A stretch of 64,000 nt of DNA from CAXXOK01 sp001604115. Its GTDB lineage: Bacteria > Bacillota > Clostridia > Christensenellales > Aristaeellaceae. Position numbers and translations under genes: made by a program. Within the stretch, counting starts at the first letter, position 1, and each line of letters starts with the position of its first letter. Under the pieces are notes generated by a model. It was not told the DNA's origin and searched no databases. It saw only the letters and a program-made list of their open reading frames with translations. Shown one piece after another: positions 1-7,913 of this stretch. The stretch lies in contig JAYFOV010000022.1 in the NCBI GenBank assembly GCA_034928535.1, positions 1 to 64,000 of the forward strand, written 5' to 3'.

Positions 1-1
1 C

Positions 2-94
2 TATTATGAGCGTCATTTTACCAAACAGGGGCTGATGGATCAATTGGAAGCGATGCTGCAATCGCTTGTGGAGGGCGCACATGAGGATTCTTGA
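2..94 (+). CDS. C-terminal end of an upstream gene, probably a glycosyltransferase (partial)
   Basis: The window opens inside a reading frame that runs 30 codons to a TGA at 92-94. Its tail (ERHFTKQGLMDQLEAML...) resembles the usual last helix of GT-B glycosyltransferases, where an F-[ST]-x(3-6)-L-x(3)-Y/L pattern closes the protein. It overlaps the start of the next glycosyltransferase gene by 14 nt, which fits a polysaccharide operon with coupled translation. The assignment rests mainly on context; only the very end is visible. Confidence 0.5.
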   Translation, partial: YYERHFTKQGLMDQLEAMLQSLVEGAHEDS

Positions 95-1286
95 ACTCAA
101 CACCTATGCTGGGAGCGGGAGCACCGGACGTATCGCGCTGGAAATAGCACAATTCGCCGCATCACAGGGTTCGGAAACGATCATCGGCTTTGGTGCGGGT
201 ACTGTTCCCCCTGAAGCCGAGGTGTATGCCTTGCGTATTGGGGGCAAAATATCACGCAAATGGCATGGGATGCTTCGCAAATTGCTGGATGCAGAAGGCT
301 ACGGCAGCTTGGGCGCGACGCGCAAGCTGATTCGTTTTATGGCGGCATGGAAACCGGATGTGGTGCACCTGCACAACATTCACGGATGCTATCTGAACCA
401 CCGGCGCTTGTTTGCCTATCTTCAAAAGAACAATATTCCGGTTTTGTGGACCTTGCATGACTGCTGGCCGTTTACGGGGCACTGCGCCTACTTCGATTAT
501 GCCGGCTGTGACCGCTGGAAAACGGAATGCCACCACTGCCCACAGCAGCGTACCTATCCAGTGTGCATCGGGCTGGACGGAAGCCGCCGGAACCACCGCC
601 GCCGCAAGAAGATGTCCCCATCTTTGCCCAGGCTCACGCTCGTCACACCATGCCGTTGGCTGCAGGGGTTGTTGTCCGCATCCTGCATGCAAAATGTTGC
701 TTCCCGTGTGGTCTATAACGGGGTCGATCGGGGCATGTTTTTCCCACGGGAAAGTGACATCCGAACACGGCATCACCTAGAAACGCGATATGTTGCTTTG
801 GCAGTCGCATCCGAATGGGAGGCGCGCAAGGGTGTTCAGCTGTTGCCTGAACTGGCAGCCCAGCTGGGGGATGAGGTAAAGCTGGTGGTGATCGGCCTGA
901 CCGAAGTGCAGATCGATGCGTTGCCTGCAGGCATCCTTGGCCTGCCGCGCACGACATCCGTACGGGATCTGGCTAAGTGGTACAGCACGGCGGATTGCTT
1001 CGTGAACCCAACGCTTGAAGATAATATGCCACTGGTCAATTTGGAAGCCTTGGCATGCGGGACGCCTGTGGCAACCTTTGCTACCGGCGGGTGCCCGGAG
1101 TGCATCACCCCGGCCTGTGGGCGCGTTGTGCCCAAGGGGGATGTGACTGCCTTGGCCAGTGCGGTCAAGGAGCTATGCCAGCATAAAGCAGCGATGAAGT
1201 CTGCTTGCCTTTTGCAGGCGGAGCAGTTTGACAGCGGTACCACGGCCAGTGCCTATTATGACCTGTACAGGGAGCAGATGAAATGA
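81..1286 (+). CDS. Glycosyltransferase family 4 (GT-B fold), surface polysaccharide synthesis
   Basis: A 401-residue cytosolic sugar transferase, predicted to move a sugar from a nucleotide donor to a lipid-linked acceptor during capsule or exopolysaccharide assembly. The N-terminal half carries the glycine-rich start (AGSGSTGR) and HLHNIHG plus a Cys-rich stretch (WTLHDCWPFTGHC, then CHHCPQ) typical of WcaC-like family 4 enzymes. The C-terminal half has the donor-binding pattern NPTLEDNMPLVNLEALACGTPV, the E-x7-E region of GT4. ATG at 81 is chosen because GGAGGG lies 5 nt upstream; an upstream TTG at 66 has no Shine-Dalgarno. The gene ends in an ATGA overlap with the next one, so the two are probably translated together. 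Acceptor and donor cannot be told from sequence. Confidence 0.88.
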   Translation: MRILELNTYAGSGSTGRIALEIAQFAASQGSETIIGFGAGTVPPEAEVYALRIGGKISRKWHGMLRKLLDAEGYGSLGATRKLIRFMAAWKPDVVHLHNIHGCYLNHRRLFAYLQKNNIPVLWTLHDCWPFTGHCAYFDYAGCDRWKTECHHCPQQRTYPVCIGLDGSRRNHRRRKKMSPSLPRLTLVTPCRWLQGLLSASCMQNVASRVVYNGVDRGMFFPRESDIRTRHHLETRYVALAVASEWEARKGVQLLPELAAQLGDEVKLVVIGLTEVQIDALPAGILGLPRTTSVRDLAKWYSTADCFVNPTLEDNMPLVNLEALACGTPVATFATGGCPECITPACGRVVPKGDVTALASAVKELCQHKAAMKSACLLQAEQFDSGTTASAYYDLYREQMK

Positions 1287-2518
1287 ACACATTGTTCCTT
1301 ACGCTCCTGTATGACCCGGATGATGTGACGCAGGTGCGCAGTCTCACACGCGGGAGTATGCAAAACCAAATCAACACATATCAGTGGGCGTTTATTGATG
1401 GCTTACGAATGAATATGGGCAGTGAGGAGAAGCTTCAAATCGTCAACGCTCTCCCAGTCGGCATTTTCCCGCTGCACTACAGGCAACTATGGCTTCGCGG
1501 CAAACGTAAAGAAGCCATGACGGAACTGCCCAGCCTGAACCTTCCCTGGTTTAAGCAAAAAATGCGCGCCATGTATGCAAAACGTACGTTGGAACAATGG
1601 GTCGCCGCATCGCCCGACAACCGGAACATTCTTGTTTACTCTCTTTATCTACCATACATGGAAGCCGTGGCGCACGTGAAACGCCGGCATCCTGATGTGC
1701 GTGCCACCATCATCGTTACGGATTTACCTAACGAGCTGGGCATTGCTTCCGGGCGTAAGGGACTGCTCAAATGGATCGAATTCCGAATGGGGGAGAAGCG
1801 CACCAGTCTTTGCACCGCGTTCGATGGTTTTGTATTGTTGACCCGCCATATGGCCGAAGCGCTCCCAATTGACGGTAAACCTACCCTAGTGATCGAAGGG
1901 CTCGCATCCCCACCGCAAGCGATCGATCCAGCTGCATTGCCGATACTGCCGGAGGACGCGCGCCCAGCAGTGCTGTATACCGGAACGCTCAACCGTGAGC
2001 TGGGCATTGATTTGCTGCTGGATGCTTTTGCGCAGATACGTGATGCACAGCTGTGGCTCTGTGGCCATGGAGATATGTCCCATGCCGTGCAAGCAGCCGC
2101 TGCGCAGCATGACAACATCCACTATTTCGGTTTTGTGCCCCAGGAAACGGCCCTTGCACTGCAAGACAAAGCAGCCGCGCTCATCAATCCGCGCACATCG
2201 CAGGGTGTTTTTACAAGATATTCCTTTCCGTCCAAGACAATGGAGTATTTACGTAGCGGTAAACCTCTGCTTTGTTGCAAGTTGGATGGCATCCCCGATG
2301 ATTATGACCCCTATTTGACCTATATCAAACCGCAAACGGCCCTCGGCATACAGGCGGCTCTCGCTGCGCTGCTGGCAAAACCGCCAGCGGAAAGGGAAGC
2401 AATGGGGCAGCGGGGGAAAGCCTATGTTTTGCATGAAAAGAGCAGTAAGGTACAGTGCGCAAAACTACTGGGCTACATGCGCACCTTACATGCATCACAC
2501 ATTGCACCCAAAATGTAG
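1283..2518 (+). CDS. Glycosyltransferase (GT-B, family 1/4-like)
   Basis: A 411-residue protein that starts inside the stop codon of the preceding glycosyltransferase (ATGA overlap). The central sequence AVLYTGTLNRELGIDLLLDAF and the later LWLCGHGDM and FGFVPQETAL match the C-terminal Rossmann half of GT-B transferases, including the linker that starts the donor site. The segment TSQGVFTRYSFPSKTMEYLRSGKP has the S-K-x-x-E-Y-L-x-x-G-x-P pattern that binds the nucleotide sugar. The N-terminal half shows no transmembrane segment. It is the last gene of the operon; a long hairpin follows at once. Specific sugar unknown. Confidence 0.85.
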   Translation: MNTLFLTLLYDPDDVTQVRSLTRGSMQNQINTYQWAFIDGLRMNMGSEEKLQIVNALPVGIFPLHYRQLWLRGKRKEAMTELPSLNLPWFKQKMRAMYAKRTLEQWVAASPDNRNILVYSLYLPYMEAVAHVKRRHPDVRATIIVTDLPNELGIASGRKGLLKWIEFRMGEKRTSLCTAFDGFVLLTRHMAEALPIDGKPTLVIEGLASPPQAIDPAALPILPEDARPAVLYTGTLNRELGIDLLLDAFAQIRDAQLWLCGHGDMSHAVQAAAAQHDNIHYFGFVPQETALALQDKAAALINPRTSQGVFTRYSFPSKTMEYLRSGKPLLCCKLDGIPDDYDPYLTYIKPQTALGIQAALAALLAKPPAEREAMGQRGKAYVLHEKSSKVQCAKLLGYMRTLHASHIAPKM

Positions 2519-2523
2519 ATTAT

Positions 2524-2572
2524 AAGAAGCGGAAGTCCTGTATGAAGAAATCATGCAGGACTTCCGCTTCTT
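2524..2572. terminator. Long hairpin ending the glycosyltransferase operon; no U-tract
   Basis: A 17-bp perfect inverted repeat (arms 2524-2540 and 2556-2572) whose stem continues inward for another 5 pairs with one G-T wobble, leaving an AGAAA loop, 22 pairs in all. It lies between the convergent glycosyltransferase operon and psuG. There is no run of T on either side, so it is not a textbook intrinsic terminator; it may act as a 3' end stabiliser or a bidirectional terminator. Confidence 0.6.
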
Positions 2573-2641
2573 GACCTATATGCGGGTGCAATTTTGTACA
2601 CTTCACCCTATGCAATAGGAGCAGGGTGCACCCCTCAACGA

Positions 2642-3556
2642 TCACTGATCACAGAGTGCCTTGGCAATCTCTGCGCCCAGTCTGGCATTGTTCAGCACCA
2701 ACTGGATATTGGCCGCGAGGGATTTGCCATCAGTCAGGGTTTTGATGCGATCCAGCAGGAAAGGCGTGATTTTTTTGCCTTTGATTCCGTTACTGTTGGC
2801 CATATCGATTGCCTGATCGATACAGGCCGTCATCTGATCCTCCGGCATGGCATATGCTTCAGGAATTGGGTTGGCAATCAGCATTCCACCGGCCAGACCA
2901 GCAAGGGATTTGGCGTGGATCGCCGCAGCGATTTCCACAGGCGAATCCATCCGATAATCCACGCGGAACCCGCTCTTGCGGCAATAGAAAGCAGGAAGCT
3001 CTTCCGTGCCAAAGCCAATGACCGGAACCCCCTTGGTTTCCAGATACTCCAGTGTCAGGCCCAGATCCAGAATAGATTTGGCGCCTGCACACACCACGGC
3101 CACATCCGTGCGGGCAAGCTCCTCCAGATCGGCAGAAATATCCATGGTGGTCTCTGCGCCCCGATGCACACCGCCGATGCCGCCAGTCGCAAACACACGC
3201 ACACCTGCCATGGCAGCGGCAATCATAGTGGTGGCGACGGTCGTTGCTCCGTCCTCACCGCGTGAAAGCAGCACGGGCAGGTCACGGCGGCTTGCCTTAT
3301 GGACAGCCAGACCCTTCTTGCCAAGGTGCTCGATTTGCTCCGGGCTGATGCCCACGCATAGTTTGCCACCTAAAATCGCAATTGTCGCAGGTATCGCGCC
3401 GGAATCCCGTACTGTTTTTTCAACCATCAGGGCAGTTTCCACGTTTTGAGGGTATGGCATGCCATGGCTGATGATGGTAGATTCCAACGCGACCACCGGC
3501 CTGTTGTCGGCGATGGCGGCGCGCACTTCCTCAGATACATACAGATAAGGGTTCAT
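2642..3556 (-). CDS. psuG: Pseudouridine-5'-phosphate glycosidase
   Basis: Splits the C-C glycosidic bond of pseudouridine 5'-phosphate to give uracil and ribose 5-phosphate, the second step of pseudouridine salvage in the cytosol. The 304-residue protein has family length. The signature LESTIISHGMPYPQN contains the catalytic Glu (E25); the Lys residues known from the E. coli enzyme correspond to K87 (in HKASRRD) and K160 (in AGAKSILD), with the metal-binding Asp at about D139 in TTMDIS. The start codon overlaps the stop of psuK (ATGA), so kinase and glycosidase are coupled. It is the last gene of the run lexA-mgtC-psuK-psuG. Confidence 0.95.
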   Translation of the reverse strand: MNPYLYVSEEVRAAIADNRPVVALESTIISHGMPYPQNVETALMVEKTVRDSGAIPATIAILGGKLCVGISPEQIEHLGKKGLAVHKASRRDLPVLLSRGEDGATTVATTMIAAAMAGVRVFATGGIGGVHRGAETTMDISADLEELARTDVAVVCAGAKSILDLGLTLEYLETKGVPVIGFGTEELPAFYCRKSGFRVDYRMDSPVEIAAAIHAKSLAGLAGGMLIANPIPEAYAMPEDQMTACIDQAIDMANSNGIKGKKITPFLLDRIKTLTDGKSLAANIQLVLNNARLGAEIAKALCDQ

Positions 3557-4497
3557 GATATTTTGCCTCCTGTCTCATTGACTGCCTGCAAATACTCGCC
3601 CAGCAATGCATAGCTCATCTGCTCGGATACGGCCAGAGGGCTTTGCGCGCAGATAGACGCAGCCGCGATGCCCATGGCAAGCGCATCAGGGACGGATCGC
3701 CCTTCCAGTACAGCCAGCGTCATGGCAGCGGTAAACGCATCACCGCAGCCGGTCGTGTTAAGGATGCGGCGGGGGAGTGGCGGGGCGAAAGCCTGCTGCC
3801 CTCCGGCCGAGTAGAACGCACCGCGGCTGCCAAGGGTGATCATTACATGCTCCACACCATGCTGATGCAGCAGGTGCGCAGCGGCGCGCATGTCGTGCTC
3901 GTTGGCAATCGTAAGCCCTGTAAGCAGTTCCATTTCGATCTGGTTCGCCTTTAGTCCCGTCAAGTGGGGCAAGGATTTATGCAGCCGAGCCGCTTTCTTG
4001 GCCGCAACCGCGTCTGCAAACACCGGTACCGTGACATGCTGCACAACGTAGTCAATGCTTTCTTCGGGGATGTTGGCATCCAGCACGATGGCGTCCGCTT
4101 CCTGCAGCAAGGTAAGATTCTGCTGCAGATATTCCGGTGTGATGCGGCTGCACAACGCCATATCGTTTACCGCAACGGACATTTCGCCACCCGGCTCGTT
4201 GATGCAGACGTAAATGCTGCTAGGCGCGCCGGTCACGCGTATGGTCTGGCTCATGTCCATTCCGATTGAGGCTGCCTGCGCGGTAGCCATTGCGCCGAAC
4301 TCGTCATCGCCCAGCACAGTCAACAAAGACACATGCTGTCCAAGCCTGGTAAGGTTTTCGGCAATATTGCGCCCTACACCGCCCAAACCGGTGCGGATGC
4401 TGCCTGGATTGGAATCCCCATATACCAAGGTCGTGTTGGCTGTTGCGGTAATGTCTACATTATTGCCACCGATAACCACAATGCGGTATTGCCCCAC
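3553..4497 (-). CDS. psuK: PfkB-family sugar kinase, pseudouridine kinase
   Basis: Predicted to phosphorylate pseudouridine to pseudouridine 5'-phosphate, which psuG then cleaves. 314 residues, the usual PfkB size. Near the N-terminus GGVGRNIAENLTRLG is the PfkB signature 1; near the C-terminus ILNTTGCGDAFTAAM is signature 2, with the catalytic base Asp in GCGD. The PfkB family phosphorylates many substrates; pseudouridine is inferred from the four-base overlap with psuG, the standard pairing. The gap from the upstream mgtC-family stop is 12 nt. Confidence 0.9.
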   Translation of the reverse strand: MGQYRIVVIGGNNVDITATANTTLVYGDSNPGSIRTGLGGVGRNIAENLTRLGQHVSLLTVLGDDEFGAMATAQAASIGMDMSQTIRVTGAPSSIYVCINEPGGEMSVAVNDMALCSRITPEYLQQNLTLLQEADAIVLDANIPEESIDYVVQHVTVPVFADAVAAKKAARLHKSLPHLTGLKANQIEMELLTGLTIANEHDMRAAAHLLHQHGVEHVMITLGSRGAFYSAGGQQAFAPPLPRRILNTTGCGDAFTAAMTLAVLEGRSVPDALAMGIAAASICAQSPLAVSEQMSYALLGEYLQAVNETGGKIS

Positions 4498-4509
4498 AGA
4501 TGAGCCCCC

Positions 4510-5199
4510 TTATACGTTTCGGGTACGAATGCCTTGGATGTTGGTATACTCGGACAATTTATTCACGATGTCTTTATAGGTGGTATCGCTGGGCATATCC
4601 AGCGTATACAGGTTGGTATATAGATTTTCCTTGCCCTTGTTCTCTACATGAAAATCGATATCCAAAACTTTGACGCCAATACTCTGGAAATAATCATTGA
4701 TGAAGGTGATGGTCTCCACACGGTGGATGAACTTGACCTCCACATTCTTCACAGCATTGACATGTACCACGCGTTGGAGCATCGTCAGCGTGACCATCAC
4801 AATAGCGCAACCCGCCATCGCAATCACATAATAACCCATGCCCACCGCAAGCCCCAAACACGCCGCATTCCACAGGGAAGCAGCGGTCGTAAGCCCGGCG
4901 ATTTTCTTTTGGCTGATAAAGATGGTACCAGCACCCAAAAAGCCGATCCCGCTGATCACCTGTGCGCTGAGCCGACCATAGCTTACGGCGATGCCTGTAC
5001 TATCGCCCCGGCTGAGGTTCAGCGTCAATGTATCAGAGATAATCAGGCTTTCTACAATTGCAATCAAAGCTGCACCGACACATACCAAAACATGGGTGCG
5101 CATCCCGGCTGGGCGATTTTTCTTTTCTCGCTCAATGCCAATCACGCATCCAATCACAACAGCCAAAACAAGCCTTAACCCAGACTCCCACCATGCCAT
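4510..5199 (-). CDS. MgtC/SapB family membrane protein
   Basis: 229 residues. Four or five hydrophobic helices fill the first 130 residues, followed by a soluble ACT-like C-terminal domain. The family signature GIEREKKNRPAGMRTHVLV..GAAL is complete. MgtC proteins modulate membrane ATPase activity and magnesium homeostasis in Salmonella; SapB-type members in Firmicutes are mostly unassigned. ATG at 5199 has AGGGGTGAT in front. It lies 31 nt after lexA and 12 nt before psuK, so it is probably co-transcribed with both. A role in pseudouridine transport is conceivable from position only; no transporter is otherwise visible. Confidence 0.85.
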   Translation of the reverse strand: MAWWESGLRLVLAVVIGCVIGIEREKKNRPAGMRTHVLVCVGAALIAIVESLIISDTLTLNLSRGDSTGIAVSYGRLSAQVISGIGFLGAGTIFISQKKIAGLTTAASLWNAACLGLAVGMGYYVIAMAGCAIVMVTLTMLQRVVHVNAVKNVEVKFIHRVETITFINDYFQSIGVKVLDIDFHVENKGKENLYTNLYTLDMPSDTTYKDIVNKLSEYTNIQGIRTRNV

Positions 5200-5230
5200 G
5201 CTGTATCACCCCTGTACCGTTTGTTACCGC

Positions 5231-5842
5231 TCAATAAACGCGGTACAAAGAAACCACCTTGCCTAGGATGGTCACTTCCGGCACGATGATGGGCTTCATG
5301 GTTGGGTTTTCCGGTTGCAGGCGAAACACACCGTTTTCACGGTAGTAACGCTTAATGGTCGCTTCGTCCTCAATCATGGCAACCACAATATCACCGTTGT
5401 AGGCGTGGGGTTGCCGATGCACCACCACATAATCGCCATCCATGATACCGGCGTCAATCATACTCTCGCCGCGCACCCCAAGCACATAATGCTCGCCTTC
5501 GCCAACCATTGCCTGGGGAAGGCTCACATATTCTTCAATGTTTTCCGTGGCCAAAATGGGTACGCCGGCCGTCACCCTGCCCAGGATGGGCAACGAAACC
5601 ATGCCGGAGCGCTCTATGGTATCCCGGTCCATTGAAATGCTGATGGCACGGGGTTTCATGGAATCACGGGCGATCAAACCCTTTTTTTCCAAACGGATCA
5701 GGTGCCCATGCACCGTGGAGGTGGATTTGAGTCCCGTAGCGTCGCAAATTTCGCGCACAGAAGGCGGATAACCCTTCTGGCGTGTGGTTCTCTCAATGTA
5801 TTCAAGGATTCGGGCTTGGCTATCGCCGCGCGGATTGCTCAT
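5231..5842 (-). CDS. lexA: LexA repressor, SOS regulator
   Basis: Represses SOS genes and cleaves itself when RecA filaments form. 203 residues. Residues 1-70 are the winged helix-turn-helix (ILEYIERTTRQKGYPPSVREI...LKSTSTVHGHL). The autocleavage bond is A92-G93 (RVTAGVP); the catalytic pair is S127 (GESM) and K164 (ATIKRY). ATG at 5842 is preferred over an in-frame ATG at 5887, because the Gram-positive LexA N-terminus is short and the upstream codons overlap a LexA operator at 5859-5872. That box between promoter and start implies autoregulation. Downstream mgtC, psuK and psuG follow with very small gaps. Confidence 0.96.
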   Translation of the reverse strand: MSNPRGDSQARILEYIERTTRQKGYPPSVREICDATGLKSTSTVHGHLIRLEKKGLIARDSMKPRAISISMDRDTIERSGMVSLPILGRVTAGVPILATENIEEYVSLPQAMVGEGEHYVLGVRGESMIDAGIMDGDYVVVHRQPHAYNGDIVVAMIEDEATIKRYYRENGVFRLQPENPTMKPIIVPEVTILGKVVSLYRVY

Positions 5843-5858
5843 CGTCTCACATCCCTTG

Positions 5859-5872
5859 CAAACATTTGTTCT
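5859..5872 (-). promoter_or_regulatory. LexA (SOS) box in the lexA leader
   Basis: On the minus strand the site reads AGAACAAATGTTTG, one base off the Gram-positive SOS palindrome CGAAC-N4-GTTYG. It lies 17 nt upstream of the lexA ATG. This is where LexA would bind to control its own gene and whatever is co-transcribed with it. Confidence 0.8.
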
Positions 5873-5882
5873 TTTATAGCAT

Positions 5883-5896
5883 ATCACATGTGTTCG
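5883..5896 (-). promoter_or_regulatory. Second, imperfect LexA box
   Basis: The minus strand reads CGAACACATGTGAT: a perfect left half (CGAACAC) and a degenerate right half. It sits 10 bp beyond the first box. A strong half-site next to a full site is common at autoregulated lexA promoters; binding is inferred. Confidence 0.5.
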
Positions 5897-6247
5897 TATT
5901 TTGCAAGGGAAGTGCCTTCTTTAGTTTGAATTGAAATGCATGATGGGGGAACAGAGCCTAATGATGGGGTGGTTGAGAACCGTCGCTGCGGCTCAGAAGG
6001 TTGTGCACTTGTTTGCTGGATTAAAGCAGCCATCATTCTATGGTCCAGTCAATTGAGGTAAGGCAGCAAGCCGGTACCGTTCGATTCCAAATGGTGGAAA
6101 CAAGAATAGGGGAGCACTTTCCCATTGTTCTATCTGGATGGCAGCGGCGCTGCATCATGCATGAGAATCTGGATTCGATCAAGCAATCACACCCACAACG
6201 GATTACGGTCAACTAAAATGTCAGGGAAACGGAGAATCTTTAAGTGG

Positions 6248-6275
6248 TTGACTTTGTGGGAATAGGGTGTAAAAT
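6248..6275 (+). promoter_or_regulatory. SigA-type promoter for the tyrosine recombinase
   Basis: TTGACT at 6248-6253, 16-nt spacer, TAAAAT at 6270-6275. Transcription would begin near 6282, immediately before the 34-nt palindrome. Confidence 0.6.
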
Positions 6276-6283
6276 GATCCTAG

Positions 6284-6317
6284 AACTATTCGCTAAAGAA
6301 TACTTTAACGAATAGTT
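6284..6317. repeat. 34-nt near-perfect palindrome, possible operator or recombination site
   Basis: Arms AACTATTCGCTAAAG and CTTTAACGAATAGTT around an AATA centre; 14 of 15 pairs match. It sits at the predicted transcription start of the recombinase gene, so it could be an operator for autoregulation, an RNA hairpin at the 5' end, or a site the recombinase acts on. The sequence gives no way to choose. Confidence 0.6.
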
Positions 6318-6468
6318 GAATACAAGAAAATCAGTATGTATGTGCCAAGCATTATTGTTTGAATGCCAGACCCTGACATCTTCAATTCAACCAACTTTGC
6401 CTTTCAATTATCACCAAGAATGAATGCAAACAGGCTCTCCCGGGCCAGCTGCCAGAAAGGAAATTGCC

Positions 6469-7755
6469 ATGCCAGATATGAACTACCGCGAACAACTTGA
6501 CCAGCAACGCTTGCAGACGATACGGGATATGCTGCTCACGCTGCCGCGATCCTGCGCCGATTTTATCCGTAGCCTTCAGGCTACCACCAGCATGCTAACC
6601 CGATTGGCCTACACGATCGATCTGACAACCTTCTTTACGTTTGTGATGCATGAAATACCTGGCATTGCTGCCAGCAATGCAACGGAAATCACCGATGCGG
6701 ACATTGCCGCCTTAAAACCGCGCGATATTGAAATCTATGCAGAGTATCTTTCCCTCTACTTTAAGCAAGACAGCGAGGATGCAGCGCTGCAGCATGAGCT
6801 GCGCAATCAAACCTACGGGATCATGCGCAAGCTCTCCTCTCTGCGCTCCTTTTTCAATTATCTGTTCCGCACACAGCGCATCCCTGCCAACATTGTATCA
6901 TTGGTCCCGCTGCCAAAATTGCATGATAAACCGATTTTACTGCTGGAACGGGAGGAGATGCACCGCCTGCTCCAGACCATTGAAACCGGAGCTCAGCTAA
7001 CCCCGCAGCAGGCTGCTTTTCACAAAATCACTCAGGTGCGCGATATGGCCATCACCATGCTGTTTCTAGGCACAGGAGTTCGGGTGAGCGAGTGCGTTGG
7101 CATCAACTTGGAGGATATTGATTGGAAGGTCAATGCACTGCTCGTGACCCGCAAGGGGGGTAATCAGGTCATTTTATATTTCCCCAAAGAGGTTGCCGAT
7201 GCGCTCAAGGCCTACCTCACACAGCGTGAATCCATGAAGGCGGCACAGGGTCATGAGCACGCGTTCTTTTTATCGTTGCAGCGCAAACGCATTACGCAGC
7301 GCGCAGTCGAACTCATGATCAAAAAATACGCCATGCTAGTGGTGCCGCTTAAACGCCGCATGAGTCCGCACAAGCTGCGCAGCACCTATGCAACCAACCT
7401 GTATGAAGCCACGCAGGATATTTACCTGGTTGCGGAAACCTTGGGGCACGCCGATGTCAACACCACACGGAAGCATTATGCCAGCATGAGCGCTGCACGC
7501 ATGCGTCAGGCAGCATCCCATACCCGATTGCGGGACGATACGGACACCGCCCCTGCCGACGAGCAACCGTCAACGCCACCAAAGGAAGCCGAGCAATACC
7601 CCAACCCGGAAGCAGAGATCAAACCGGTCGCCTCATTAATAGACACTTCGGATGACGAGCCCAGCGCAGTAGAACTGCCCCAAACACAGGCTCAGGAAGA
7701 TCTGACAAGGCTCCCCCACCGTGCGGGTCGTGTTCGCCGTACAAACCGCTATTAA
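6469..7755 (+). CDS. Tyrosine recombinase/integrase (XerC/D-like) with a C-terminal extension
   Basis: Cuts and rejoins DNA at specific sites through a phosphotyrosine. The 428-residue protein has an N-terminal SAM-like core-binding domain (about 1-165) and a catalytic domain (about 165-345) with every active-site residue in place: R205 (GVRVSE), K229 (TRKGGN), H301 and R304 (PHKLR), H327 (LGH) and Y337 (KHY). Beyond Y337 a tail of about 90 residues, rich in Pro, Glu, Asp and Thr and ending in Arg (RRTNRY), has no counterpart in XerC or XerD (about 300 residues). ATG at 6469 has AGAAAGGA 7 nt upstream; an earlier ATG at 6424 has none. No phage or transposon genes adjoin it, so it may be a housekeeping or orphan recombinase. 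Confidence 0.88.
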   Translation: MPDMNYREQLDQQRLQTIRDMLLTLPRSCADFIRSLQATTSMLTRLAYTIDLTTFFTFVMHEIPGIAASNATEITDADIAALKPRDIEIYAEYLSLYFKQDSEDAALQHELRNQTYGIMRKLSSLRSFFNYLFRTQRIPANIVSLVPLPKLHDKPILLLEREEMHRLLQTIETGAQLTPQQAAFHKITQVRDMAITMLFLGTGVRVSECVGINLEDIDWKVNALLVTRKGGNQVILYFPKEVADALKAYLTQRESMKAAQGHEHAFFLSLQRKRITQRAVELMIKKYAMLVVPLKRRMSPHKLRSTYATNLYEATQDIYLVAETLGHADVNTTRKHYASMSAARMRQAASHTRLRDDTDTAPADEQPSTPPKEAEQYPNPEAEIKPVASLIDTSDDEPSAVELPQTQAQEDLTRLPHRAGRVRRTNRY

Positions 7756-7797
7756 GTAGTCCTCTAATAGGTTGATAGGCAACGTCTTACCAGCACA

Positions 7798-7838
7798 AAG
7801 GCAGCCAAAGCACGCCAAACGGCGACTTGGGCTGCCTT
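7798..7838. terminator. Hairpin between convergent recombinase and papain-like genes
   Basis: Arms AAGGCAGCCAAAG (7798-7810) and CTTGGGCTGCCTT (7826-7838) pair with one mismatch, with an inner CGCC/GGCG stem. The flanks carry only short A/T runs. It is placed to stop transcription from both sides. Confidence 0.6.
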
Positions 7839-7913
7839 GTATCGTTTAGAGATAAGCAATGCCAAATACTATGGCGCAACATTCAACCTGGACTCTCCCC
7901 CATGGTTGGCTTT

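Larger units (their letters stand above)
5897..6468. other. Gene-free region between lexA and the recombinase
   Basis: About 570 nt with no supportable gene on either strand. The left half (5900-6240) shows nothing recognisable. The right half has a promoter (6248-6275), a 34-nt palindrome (6284-6317) and a leader of about 180 nt to the recombinase start. It is visibly more AT-rich than its neighbours from about 6230 to 6420, which may mark an acquired segment. Confidence 0.6.

Noticed and set aside
6284..6317. Possible dif (Xer) site at the palindrome
   Set aside because: It lacks the conserved Xer arm sequences and the 6-nt centre of known dif sites; kept only as an unassigned palindrome.
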